Origin: Larix kaempferi | Taxonomy: Eukaryota; Streptophyta; Pinopsida; Pinales; Pinaceae | Length of the DNA: 64,000 bases | Assembly: GCA_027924585.1 (NCBI GenBank) | Contig: BSBM01001138.1 | Span: 11,332,001 to 11,396,000 of the forward strand | Direction: 5' to 3' | In this document: piece after piece, positions 23,681 through 35,250 of the stretch | Numbering within the stretch: position 1 is the stretch's first letter | How the letters are laid out: each line of letters begins with the position of its first letter | Translations under genes and position numbers: made by a program | Notes under the pieces: generated by a model | The model's database searches: none | What the model was told of the DNA's origin: nothing | What the model saw: the letters and a program-made list of their open reading frames with translations, nothing else

Positions 23681-24194
23681 TGTTAGAAAAACAGGATCGC
23701 AGAGCAATAACAATAAACATAAATGCAAAGATAATCACACATACACATTACAAGAGAGACACAGATATATCGTGGTTCACCCAAGATGGGCTACGTCCAC
23801 ACTGAAGTTGTCAGTCCTTATTATTATACCGTCCAACAAAGTGAAGGGATACAACCTGTAGCACAGCCGTTGCACTTCCTCTTCACTATCTCACAGTCTC
23901 TCTTCTTGATCTCAGAGATCTTTACAATGCATAATACATAATACATCAACCCTAGCCATGTTACAATGACTTTCTTTTATAAGGGAAATACAATGGGAAA
24001 ATACCACAGGTTACCCAAAACCATGGGCCCGAAATCTGTTGGTGAAACTACCCAAAAAAATTTCTTGGGGGCCCGTTGTCCCCTACGCCCCCCGGACCCC
24101 CTGGGAATCGTGCCGAGATCATAACCAAACCTAGGGTTCAAACACGGCTGAATCATCATCTATGAGACTGGAAGATCAGGCTCCACAACCAACA
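23681..24194 (-). mobile_element. solo LTR, 514 bp, with near-perfect target duplication
   Basis: The ends are TGTTAG (left) and CCAACA (right), so the minus strand reads TGTTGG...CTAACA as in copia-type LTRs. The flanking pentamers are CATAG (23676-23680) and CATGG (24195-24199), a target duplication with one difference. No primer-binding site or polypurine tract adjoins either end, which fits a solo LTR left by LTR-LTR recombination. A G/C-rich block at about 24079-24110 lies inside it. Confidence 0.75.
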
Positions 24195-24614
24195 CATGGT
24201 AACATAGAAGGCGATGAATTTTGAATACAATGGTTATGCAAGCTATTAGGTGTTAACATATACATTTGGAATACCAAACTTAAAAACATTAGCCTAATAT
24301 TCCATTCAACACATGCAATTCCTCAAAAGTTCTATATCTAATGTGCAATCTTTTGGATTCATCGCATTTGCACTTTCAACCATTGCTTTAAAAAAATCTA
24401 TGGACATTTCTTCAACCATGTTCTCTGCAATCGTAACAACTCTAGTCTCCATACCCTTTCCAACAATTGCAAAGAGAATCAAGAACTTGAAGCAAAGAAC
24501 AAGAACACATAAAAAAGTACTAGTGATTGTGCACTTAACAAAGTCAACAATGTGACCAAAATTGACACATGTACAAAGGGAAAGAAAATGTAAAAAGATA
24601 TAGAGAAAAAAAAG

Positions 24615-25053
24615 TCGCAAGTGAAAACATGGATTTTGCATACTTGCAACAAGCCATTGACTCAACAATCCAAGAAATTCAAAATAAGGTTCTTGTCAAC
24701 CGAATCAAAACATTGCATCAATTAGAAATACAAATATGAAAACAGGGAAAATCTATTCATAAAAAACAAAGTGACTATGTAAAGAGAGTCAAAGCGATTG
24801 ATGCATGCTTCAGATCAATTCAAGACACACCAACTTATGCATGGTCTGTATGTGAGCTTTTGTAAATCCAAAGAGACATTCATATCATTAATAATAAGAC
24901 CAATTTGGCATTTAGTTCTTTGCCATTGGAAACCAAACAAAATTCATCGGACTTGGTGATCAGATATGTACATACTGTAAAAAATCAATATCCAACGAAC
25001 AATAACCTATATATGCGTCCAGTGATCAAATTTGAAGGGCTAGTCTTAATTTA
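24615..25053 (+). pseudogene. unrecognised decayed reading frame
   Basis: One plus-strand frame stays coding-like for about 140 codons (FAYLQQAIDSTIQEIQNKVL...DYVKRVKAIDACFRSIQDT...) and is interrupted only by a TGA and a TAA. The composition is that of a helical protein. I do not recognise a family. It could be a later part of the OTU-like element at 22598-23611, since the strand is the same and only the solo LTR lies between them. Confidence 0.3.
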
Positions 25054-27726
25054 AATTTGAAGGGTATATATTTCTGCACACTTCGAAGATGAAAAGCTTT
25101 AAAAAATTTTGCTTTTCGATTGACAATAATAAATTAATCATGCACTTCATTAAAAAATATGTTAAATAAAATATTACATTTCAAATCAATTTTCAATTAT
25201 AAACTGATTTGAAATATAACATTTTAATTTTTTATATTTACTAAAACATTGAATACAGATTACTCTGTTTCTTGGCATCACCGGAAACCAACCTAGTAAT
25301 AGAATACTTGGAGACTAATTTAGTTTTATTGCCTCTTTATAACATAATTTACTTTTTGATTGTATTGAGGGCCCATCTCCATTCTTATTCTCTTGCTGCA
25401 ACAAGCCTTGACAATAAGGATGGGCATGAATCCATTTCCCATGGATTCACAGATTGCATGGTCTCAATCGACAATTGGTGAGTTCCAGTAACTCCAAATG
25501 AATCCATGACCTGAAATTATGTGACTTCGAACAGAATTTGGTTTGCGCATTTGTTTGTTATTGTTTAAGCTTTCCTACAGAGCAATAAATCCTTTTCTTA
25601 AAGAAAAGAGTTCCGAATTTCGTGGGCATGTTTTTCTTTAGGATATGAATTCTTCTACTCTGTTGAAAACCAAGTTCTTTCCAATGGTGCATTGATTACT
25701 GAGCTAGATAGAAACAAAGTAATCTGTATTCAATGGAATAAATTATTCATTCCATTCCAGTAACTATTAATTATTCTTAATAATGGAATGAATTTCATCC
25801 CTTTGCATACATTATACAAATTGTTTGCATAATGTAGAACATCATCCCTTTGCATACATTATACAAATTGTTTCAGATATACATTGAGAAAAAGCTATCC
25901 GAGAATGTAAAGCTAACATTATTGAGAATTTTATATTAAAATTTATATTCTTAACCAGTCCTAAAATTATCACTTAGAAAATCGGTTCAAGCAAATGATT
26001 TTGCCTCTTTTTGATCTTTATTTTCACTGGGCTTTTTGTATTGCATCGCTTTTAACTCAGTATTAGAACTAGATGATTGAAACTTTGCAAGGTTATCTGA
26101 AATTAATAGATAATTGCTAGGAAAATACTTAAGTAATTGTATTTGTGAACTTTATCCTTTTAAATGATTTAGAAGAAAGAAAGTGAGAGAACAACTCCTA
26201 AAATTTACATTCACCGCTCTCAAAATTAGTTTGTCCATCTTCTATACTTTTTTCCTTTTAAAACTAGTTTGTCTGTCTTTTATATTTTTTTTCTTTTTCT
26301 TTTATTGATTTTTTATTATAATTCATTACTTTAGCTCAATATTGAAACTAGAGGATCGCAAGTCCTAGAATGAACAAATGATTCTAGATGATTAATTCGC
26401 TGTAGTTATGAGCTTTATAGGGCATATATACCATCAGTCCAAATGTGAAAACGCTACCAAGGGATTCTGATTTGGATATACCCAAAACGCTACCCAAAAT
26501 CATTTTGATGGGGTTTGACATACTGAGGGCGCTGTGCATTTTTGAATTTTTCCACGGTGGGTTCGGCAGGGGTGAATTTTGGAGCATAGAGACTATATTA
26601 TGTTGACCATGCAGCCACTGCCAGCAACACTTGATAAACTCATTTCTTCTCCAAGATGGGGCCCTATTTCGAAGCACAGAGACTAAGACTATATTCTGTG
26701 GATGCACAACTAGTGACCTAAGTACCTAATATAGCTTCAGCTTCCAGTTTCAACCCTATGCACTTACGATTTCAACCCTATGTACTTAAAATAGCTCAAT
26801 GATTGTAGTTTTATAATCCTGTTCGAGATAGTAGTTAGTACAGACGCTGTCATTCTAATTTCTTTGTTCTCAACAGTTTTTTTTAATAGCTATTCGAGAC
26901 AATACACACCGTGCCAGTACAAACAATGGGAATTGGAAATGGAATAAAGAAACATACCTTGAAAGAAAGCGCTAGCAAAAGATCATAGAAGCCACAGGTG
27001 ACAGAACGTTGCCTTCAACAATAACAATTGGAATTTGGAACACCGCAGAAAGCCAAATGACCACTGGGCTCCAGAGTCTGGACACCAGCACTTGTCAACA
27101 ACGCGGCATCTCGCCTCTGCGTTCACTACACCCACATCCAGCAAGATGAGAAACATAAAATACCACCGAAAATGAATTGGGGCTTGCTCACATTTCAAAG
27201 TTTCAAACCAGCACATAGGATGGGAAATTGGAATTGGGGCTTGCTTTTCGCACCATTCACCATTGTTGACTGGTGGAGATTAGAATGACCCAGGTTGAAG
27301 CTTGAATGTTCTCGGTGACGGTTCTCGCAGTCCCAACTTGCCCAAATTCTAATGACATAATACATTGAATTTGGAATTTGGCCGCCGCTGAGCCTGGGCA
27401 ATTTGGCAATGGGCATTGGGAAGTTCTGTCATGGTTCATGAATCATAAATTTTCTAAACCACTCTTTGAACCGGAATTAAATGCAGAGTTAATCGGACAG
27501 TGGACTAGAGATCGGCGACGACGATTCGTCTAATACAACTATAAAAAAGTTAAGATTTTAGCTACATGGATGTAAAATAAGTTTGTTAAATATTGAGGCT
27601 CCAGTGCCCACTAAATAATCAATCAATGCTATTGCCGACTTGGGAGTCCGGACTCACTAAATAATCACTAATCAATCAATCAATGGAGAGTCTGAGTCTC
27701 CGAGAGTCGGTGTCGGACCATGCCAA
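25054..27726. other. intergenic DNA with small repeats
   Basis: No gene was recognised. A short inverted repeat (ATTCATTCCATT / AATGGAATGAAT) lies at about 25746-25793. A 53-bp direct duplication (CATCCCTTTGCATACATTAT) lies at about 25797-25881. 26950-27450 is less A+T-rich and contains a repeated GAATTGGGGCTTGCT. No exon structure could be supported there. Confidence 0.4.
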
Positions 27727-28035
27727 ATCTTTTTTTTTTACGTCCATTTTATTTACAACAACACTTTTGGGACGTGCTGAGAGCCCTTTGAGTGCCGTGA
27801 CATGTTCAATTTTGATCCCTGTCAACAGGTGCCCGTGCCTATGCTGTAAAAATTTTGATGGGCAATTTTAAACATAGCACTTCTAATGAAATTTTAACAT
27901 AATTATTACATTTATTTGTAAAACTTCAAAATTAAAAATCTTTTTTTTTTTTTACGTCCATTTTTTTTACAACACTTCTGGGGCGTGCTGAGAGCCCTTT
28001 GACGTGCTGTGACATGTTCAATTTTGATCCTTGTA
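27727..28035. repeat. ~100-bp direct repeat spaced 213 bp apart
   Basis: A block running from TTTTTTTTTACGTCCATTTT through CGTGCTGAGAGCCCTTTGA to ACATGTTCAATTTTGATCC occurs at 27727-27825 and again at about 27938-28035. The second copy abuts the Helitron fragment. Confidence 0.8.
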
Positions 28036-28650
28036 TGCGTCCCCTTTGCATATTCGTTACGCTCTGTCGCAACTTTGACCCAATTGGAAGAACGCCTAGT
28101 ATCGCCAAGAATGGATTTGGCACAAATAAGACAACTTGGCTATAAAAAAACACAAATTGGACTCACTAGAACAATAATTAATATCCCTGCAAATTTGGAT
28201 AAAGTACAAAAAGCATTGCCTAGGAGCCTATCTAACCCTATGACAATTGTAGCAATGTTGAAAATAAAATTGGAATAGAAAAATGCCTACTTGTATGGAA
28301 ATGTGCGACCAAAAAACGCCATGGATGCTCTTAATAACTGATGAAAAACTACACTTTACAAAAATGAAGGCATACTCATCAACAATGATTGGGAAGAGAT
28401 ATTTAACAAAGGCATCGAAGAAGAGTCCAGTAATTCGACAAATATAGAAATACAATATATTGTTGAAGAAGACAAAGAAATGGGGTAGATATTTGAATTA
28501 GTAATAGATGACTTGAACAACAAAATTAAACAAATTGCACCTTTAGAAGCATTATGACCATTGGGCATTTTCCAAGACAAGTTTTTTGAAGAGCTCAATT
28601 TCCCTATTCGAAATTTTTGTGCCCCACCAAGCTTGGGACCTGCGAAAATC
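28036..28650 (+). pseudogene. Helitron helicase-protein N-terminal region, decayed
   Basis: The plus strand encodes LTQLEERLVSPRMDLAQIRQLG, followed by INIPANLDKVQKALPRSLS, MTIVAMLKIKLE and a Tyr/Arg-Pro segment. This is the order seen in the N-terminal part of Helitron Rep/helicase proteins: LTPIEERLISPR..F.QIR, then NVPVDL....LPR, then I...LK..L. After a stop the frame continues in pieces to a LGIFQDKFFEELNFPI segment near 28600. The Rep and helicase domains are missing. The remnant is cut off by the copia LTR sequence to its right. Confidence 0.6.
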
Positions 28651-29119
28651 TTGAATGTTCGCCCCTTCTCTCTTCAGGTAACTTTTGATCCGTAAAATAA
28701 ACTGGAATTTCTCGCTTTCTTCAGGTGAGGGTGATGATCACTCTCAACATTCTCGTTCTCTGTGGCCTCCTACCAAGCTCTGATACCACTTGTTGGCAAT
28801 TGGATCAAACAGCCACAGAACATAATATGCAGCGGAAGATATAAAACCAGAAAGCAAATAATAGCACACATAAAATATACGCAGAGATTTACATGGTAAA
28901 ACCCTCTAGAGGAAAACATCCACGGAGCAATGGTATTGGTCCTCTTATTATTGAGAACATGAAGATTTTACAACAGCTCTCAACTCGTAAATCTTTCTCT
29001 ACAAGAATACAAGAAATATATACATTTCTTACACGGTTACTCATAAGTGACCAAACTTACTTACTCGGTTAAACAATTACATAGTCACCGAGAGAGCCGG
29101 TTGTCACCCGTTTCCAACA
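28651..29119 (-). mobile_element. copia-type LTR (28791-29119) with primer-binding site and leader
   Basis: The LTR is 329 bp with ends TGTTGG (28791) and CCAACA (29119). Two bases outside it, at 28777-28788, the minus strand reads TGGTATCAGAGC, the initiator-Met tRNA primer-binding site of Ty1/copia elements. It is therefore the 5' LTR of a minus-strand element whose internal region should run leftward. Only a short leader remains before Helitron-like sequence begins near 28650, so the element is truncated. Confidence 0.85.
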
Positions 29120-32100
29120 TTTCTCCTTCTCTATCAACTTATTATCTTGATGACAGTTACAAAGATTTTAAAAAGTTACCAAAATATCTCTACCCGATAT
29201 AAATATCAAGGTTCTAGAAAACATAATGGAAAAAAACATCAAATAGCGAAATACAGAAGAGATAAAAAATATTTTTTTTCTTCTTAAATAACACTAAACC
29301 ATTTAACATTTATTGCAGCAAGACTAGTATAGAAGTCTACATATAGGAAACCATTTATCTCAGAAATTACTACATAATGAATATTGTTTATAATATAAAT
29401 TTGTTGTTATCTTGATGTTTTCTATCCATTTGCAACAGCAGTCTTAAACATCCTTAATTGCAACCATCAACTATAATTCAACTCCTCTCAACAACATATA
29501 ACAAGGTTTTTGAAGGAGATGTATTAGCACTATATGGAATTGGCCAAAGCAAAAATCCAAATTCACCTACAAAAGCTTAATTGGTTCATGCTGATCTAGT
29601 AGACAAGGATGGGAAGATTAACAACCACTTGATTCCTTGTTTCGTTGATTAGTTTTCTCCTGGAACTAGTGTCAGAATTATTGACTTTGCCTTAATGAAA
29701 AAATACTGTATCGTAAAGGAGATGCAAAGTATTGCATTGTCCTTATTGACAAAACAAAAGTTGAGATTATTGAGCAAGTTTGCATATATCATAGACTTTA
29801 ACTAGACACTACTATAAATGAATTGATGGCATTAAAGGAAGCCTACTCAGTTGACTCTATTGCAGCAATTGTTATTGGGTGCCAATAGAACAATACACAG
29901 TGTGAGAAACAACATACGACAATGCAATTGTAAGTATTTCCCCTTTTTGACACAAGCTATCTGCCTATTGGCCCCTTTGCAACTACTTTTACCTTTCCTA
30001 CTAGTCAACATTGAAAGGACTGCAATGCTTCTAAGTCCTTAGACACACCCTAATAGTACTTTCCAATCTGTTTTAGTTACAATTCAATGAATATTACGAA
30101 GACTTGCTCCAACAAATACAGGAGCATGTGATATTGCACCATTGTACTTGTTCAAAAACGTTGTAATAAACGGTCCAAAAGGGAGCTAGGAAATATGATT
30201 CTCTGCAACAACATTTGTAGATGTCCTTGACAATGAGTTTGCAAAACAAAGTTTGCTTGCAATTTTCCACTCTAAGACTCAGGTAACTGGATGTATTGAC
30301 TTTAGATCACAGAGTTTCCCCTTGCATTGTTTGACATACTTTTTGTTTTTAAGATTGTTTTTTCCCGGAAAAACAAGAGCAAGTAGTAAAAAAACTTCAA
30401 CTTTCTGTATGCAGATACAAGGTTTTCCAAAAGCGGAAAACGTTTTTGCACCACCATTTCAACAGATATGCACTAAATGTGAACAACCACTTATACACCA
30501 ATATGCTCATTTACAAATTGCACATTACAACATCTAGTTTCCTATAAAGACTTTTGGGTCCAAAATTATTATAACAGAGAATGTGGAATAACTTCTACAT
30601 GCACAATGGTTGCTAGTTTACTATTCAACACCATTGTACCTAGTCCTTCAGGTGCCATTGAGAAATATCTTGGAAACTATATTTGCTAGATCTCCAACCT
30701 GCATTTTAATGCATCATTTAATTGTTATGATCGTTTGGACAAGCAAGTGCACTTGTTAGCAATAGTAATCGAGCGCTTTAGTGTGCATATCTCCAAAGCA
30801 ACGGATCTCTGCCAAATGGTCACACTAGCTCTAGTGACAAAGAGTTGGTCCATACTACAGAATCGTCTACAATAAATAAAGGAGATATGCATTATGAACA
30901 AGGTCGGATGGATTTGAATTCAGTGCATTACAATCTTGGATTCAACATTTGTAAAAACTTGAAACAATGGGGTAAAGGTTCTGCCTGAATCAATTTCAAT
31001 TAATGTGGACAATCACTTTATTGCAATTAGGAAAATGATCTCAAAGATCCTGAACATAAAAAAGGCAACCGATGTTTACTGATATACTTTGCTTTACATA
31101 GTACTTAGGAGCTAGGTTTTACCCAATTATCTGTTTGTGAATTTGATGTTATGGTTAGCTTGTCATTGCAGTGTTATCTACAGCTTCAGGCAAACTATCC
31201 ACAAGCTTTTTCTAATATTATGGACATTAACATCAAATAATAAGGTTCTCCCACAAAAGTTTTGTTGTTTGTCATTTCTTTGCTTTTCATGTTTATCTTA
31301 TACATTATAAAAGATCATGTACTTTGCACCTGCTTCTAAATATTTCAATATCCACTATTGATAAATGCATTGAAATTGTTTACTTGTTACAATGGCATAA
31401 TATAATGTTGCTCGTTCTCTGGATACCAACTTTACTCAGAAATACAGTCAAAGCAACTACCAATCTTTATCAAGTGACTTTGGCTCTAACAATAAGCTTA
31501 TGTGTCCACTGTATACATTTAACAATATTAAACAAACATCAGGTACAGACTATTGAGCATGGTGTGTTTCTAAGAAATTATTACATTTATACACATCTTG
31601 GTGTTGGAAATTGCTCCAAGTTAAAGTTCCATTTATGATCTGTTCCCAACTTAGCAAATTGTTTTTGGTAACACTGTTTTCCTAAGGGCAATGCTTGTTA
31701 CAAGAAAGTCCTGTAGATAGATTCAATGGAAGCTGGCACTCTCATAAACAAAAGAAACTTTCCCAGGTAAATTGCTAGTGTTAATAAAGCAATTAAAGGT
31801 TATATACTCAAATTAAAACTATATTGGAGTTGTGGCATTCTTGGTCAATAATCATTATTATTCACAGCATAGTATACCACAGGCTAATCTATGTAACTCC
31901 ATTGTTCTAAAACAACTTATTTCTGTAATTGCTTGCAGCTTTCAGGTTAATAACACATACATTACCGCACGCATCTTTATTCGACAACGTTCTACGCGTC
32001 TTGTTCTATCACATATGGAGCGGTTTGAATGCAATGCTGGAAATCAACCTCATGTTTACACACCTATAGGTAATAAGGTGTTGTCAGCATATGAAATAAA

Positions 32101-34717
32101 CGGTTAAAGAGACATCGCTTGCCTTGTTTACATAATATTGATCTGTAGTGTATTAGTTGCAATTCAAACTTGGACTTGTGCTACTAGGCTAAGCTCACAT
32201 TACTAACAACAAGTGTTGTGAACAGATGATACGAAACAATTGCTGCACATGATAGGAAAGAATCAAGGCTGCTCAAGCAACAACTGATCTCATAAAAAAT
32301 AAATTCTCTCTTGAGCAGACCACTCAAGGATTGTCGTCATTTGTCTTGCTCATGCATATTGTTTTCATATTATTTGTTAGCACTTTGGTTTGACTTCTTG
32401 ATTAATAATCAAAACCTTCCATTCACTTTTGCTTCCCATTGCAGAAAAGATTCAAATCCAAAAGGAGAAAAAACTCGCATCCTAGGCTCCAGATGTATCT
32501 GGTCATCTTGTTGTTGACAAAAAATCGTTTTACTCATCCCCTTAAAAAAATTATTGTGTTCTCGAATCCGACAAAGTTTTCACATCTTTCTTATGTGTTT
32601 CTTTATTAACACTCTTTTGTCGTCCACCACCGCATTCTTGCCTTCTAGAGATAGTCACAGGTAAATTATACAATTTTGCATCCTCATCTTTAAACATTTA
32701 CCACTGCTTGGAGGATTTGACTTCAGTTGTTTTTGTTTCACCTCAACAGAAAGATGAAAGGAAAAACAAGAAGAAGGATGAAAGAAAACAGAAGTGCAAT
32801 GTTAGATGCAGTGACCAGGTAAAAGTATCTCTCTTTTCCTGTTTAAATATTTATTGGTCCTTTGAATGCAATTTCAGATGCCATTTTACTGGAACTTATA
32901 TTATGTTTATTGTTTTCCTCAGCCTTGGAGGTAACTGCCGAGTATTTAGAGGCATACATGATGAACAAAGTTCAATATCATGATCCAATGAAACATTTTT
33001 TGCAATGATTTTATTCATCCATTTCCATGGGCTTCTACTAAATTTCGGAATATACCATTGGCACTTATACATGTATTATGAAGAAGCTGGTTTTTGACAA
33101 TTACATTTGCAAATGCGTTTTATATAATTTGCAACCTCAGATGTGTGGTAATAGGCGGACGACACAATATGTTTTGCATTAATGCCATTTTTCCAATTTT
33201 CTATTCAATTGATATTATAAATGTGTCTTTATTTTTTTTATTCTACATTGTATTCTTGCACAATTATAGTTTTCCTTAGCTATTTGCTAGCATGCCTATG
33301 ATGAAAGGATGGAGGCTGCACATACTGCTAAGTCGAATCCACTCTTTCTCAGTACAAGATCATTGATTTGGTCAAATGACCACAAGAAGTTTATGCATTT
33401 TAGTTTTCAGTCATTTTTCTACTTTTGTGTTATGACAAGAATTAAAATCTTGTGCTCTGCATACTAAAGTTGACTTATTGACACTATGATATAATGTTTA
33501 AAGTTGACTTATTGACACTATGATATGATGTTTTTAACTAGTGAATATGTACAATGTGGTGACTGTATTTGCATATTTGCCATGTCCATAGTTCTGTTAA
33601 TAGACATGTGTCCACATGCGTGTCAACAGGGCATTTGGAGATGAACTTGGTCTTGCAATGAGCTGGGGTCTATCTGATTTTATGTGTATATGGACTCTTG
33701 CTTCTGCCACAGTTATCTTAAAACTCTCTATTAAAATTCTCTATGCTTGATTCACAATACTCTCCTTGCTTTCACTAAAAATTGCAATTTCCAAAATAGC
33801 TTGTACACTTGGCATTGTTTTGAAATCTTAACAATAGCCCAAGGACATTGCCACCATGTAGCTCTTGTTCTTGATTGCAATCTACACATTATTATATTGA
33901 AAACATCATGCTATAAATTCTCTTACCTACTATTATGTCTATCCTAAATGATCTTAGGGACTTTGCTACTCCATAATATTTGTTAGGTAGTAAAGAATGG
34001 TGTGGGATAAATAACCATCAAATCTTCCTCATTTCAACAATTTTCTAATAAAAAAAATTCTAATAAAAATTCATGTAGCAAAAATTTAATTAATATCAAT
34101 TTGTAATCTCAAGATTATTAAACTACAACCTTAAAATATTATAACATTTTTTAAATTCATTTAAATTATTAGAATAACAATTTAAACAATATTAACTACA
34201 ATGTTTATAAATAAAATGATGTAAATTATGAAATTATAAACTTTTGTCTTAAAATACTATAATATCTTTAAATTTATGGATATCCATAAAATCAATCTTG
34301 ACAGTATACTTGTCTCATTCTCTTTCAATCCAAGAAAAACATTAATGATAATCCACCCCAAATTCTAAAATATAAATACCTATATATAAGATCACATTAA
34401 AATAATTTTCCCCCATTTTTTATAAACATTTCCCAGTTTTTTATAAACAATTGCATGATTGATGTAAAGTCAATCTAAATTAATCTTGATTCATTAAAAA
34501 TTAAAATGAGAGGGGCTACATGGTTGCAGAGCCAATCGATAATATGGAAATCTCGCATATGTAATACCACTACGCGTGCGCAGGGAATTCTCCTCTGAAA
34601 ATATTTCAGTATATTCCGTACAAATGTCAATCAGTTTTCGTATGAAATCCTCGCGGCGGAAAATTCAAATGGCCACATCGCAGAACTCTGAATTTTGCTG
34701 CACCTCTGCCTTGCTTT
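29120..34717. other. 5.6 kb without a recognisable gene
   Basis: Many frames of 60-105 codons occur on the plus strand (for example 30253-30537 and 31324-31638), but none shows a domain I recognise, and no splice-consistent gene could be assembled. A 35-bp duplication (AAAGTTGACTTATTGACACT) lies at about 33466-33535. The last 700 bp before 34717 is A+T-rich and is the 3' flank of the transporter gene. Confidence 0.4.
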
Positions 34718-35183
34718 TCACCTGTGTTGGAAGTTCAATACCTTGATGCCGAATGCAAAGACCAACGCAAAGAAAACAGAGAAACCGACCAAGGCTGCAG
34801 CTACTGCACCCAAGAAATCATGCCTGTATCCAAAGTAATCCTCGATGAACTTATTCAGTGGTTCAGTTCCCTCACCCAATACTTTCAGAGTGTCTGTAAC
34901 GTCCCCATACTGAGACGCAATGAGGCCATATATGGTCCAGGAAAGTGGGCATATCCAATAGTACCAGCTCCACCATTTTGGGATTCTCTGCATCCATTCA
35001 GAAACCTATTATGACAAGCTGATTATTAAGATGAGTAAGTTTTAGTAAGTTAAGTAATGCTATAGGCACTGAGTTTCTAATAAGCATGGAGGTATGTAGT
35101 TACTTTTGAATCCCAAGCTTCTCTGCTCAAAATGACAAGAAACACTTACATCCTGTTCTTGCCTAGTTGTATGGGATAATAAA

Positions 35184-35250
35184 GTTGAGTTTAAAGAAAC
35201 AGGATAAAGTAGGTTAAAGTTAAGTCTAAAGAAACAGGATAAAGTAGGTT
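35184..35250. repeat. ~35-bp duplication in intron 22
   Basis: TAAAGAAACAGGATAAAGTA occurs twice in direct tandem in the intron between exons 22 and 23 of the transporter gene. Confidence 0.85.

Noticed and set aside
29490-30540. Possible replication-protein-A-like (RPA1) coding region beside the Helitron piece
   Set aside because: Only short stretches such as FSPGTSVRIIDFAL suggest it. The frames change often and no zinc ribbon or OB-fold signature could be assembled.
34724-35014. 96-codon plus-strand frame
   Set aside because: It is the antisense shadow of the last exon of the transporter.
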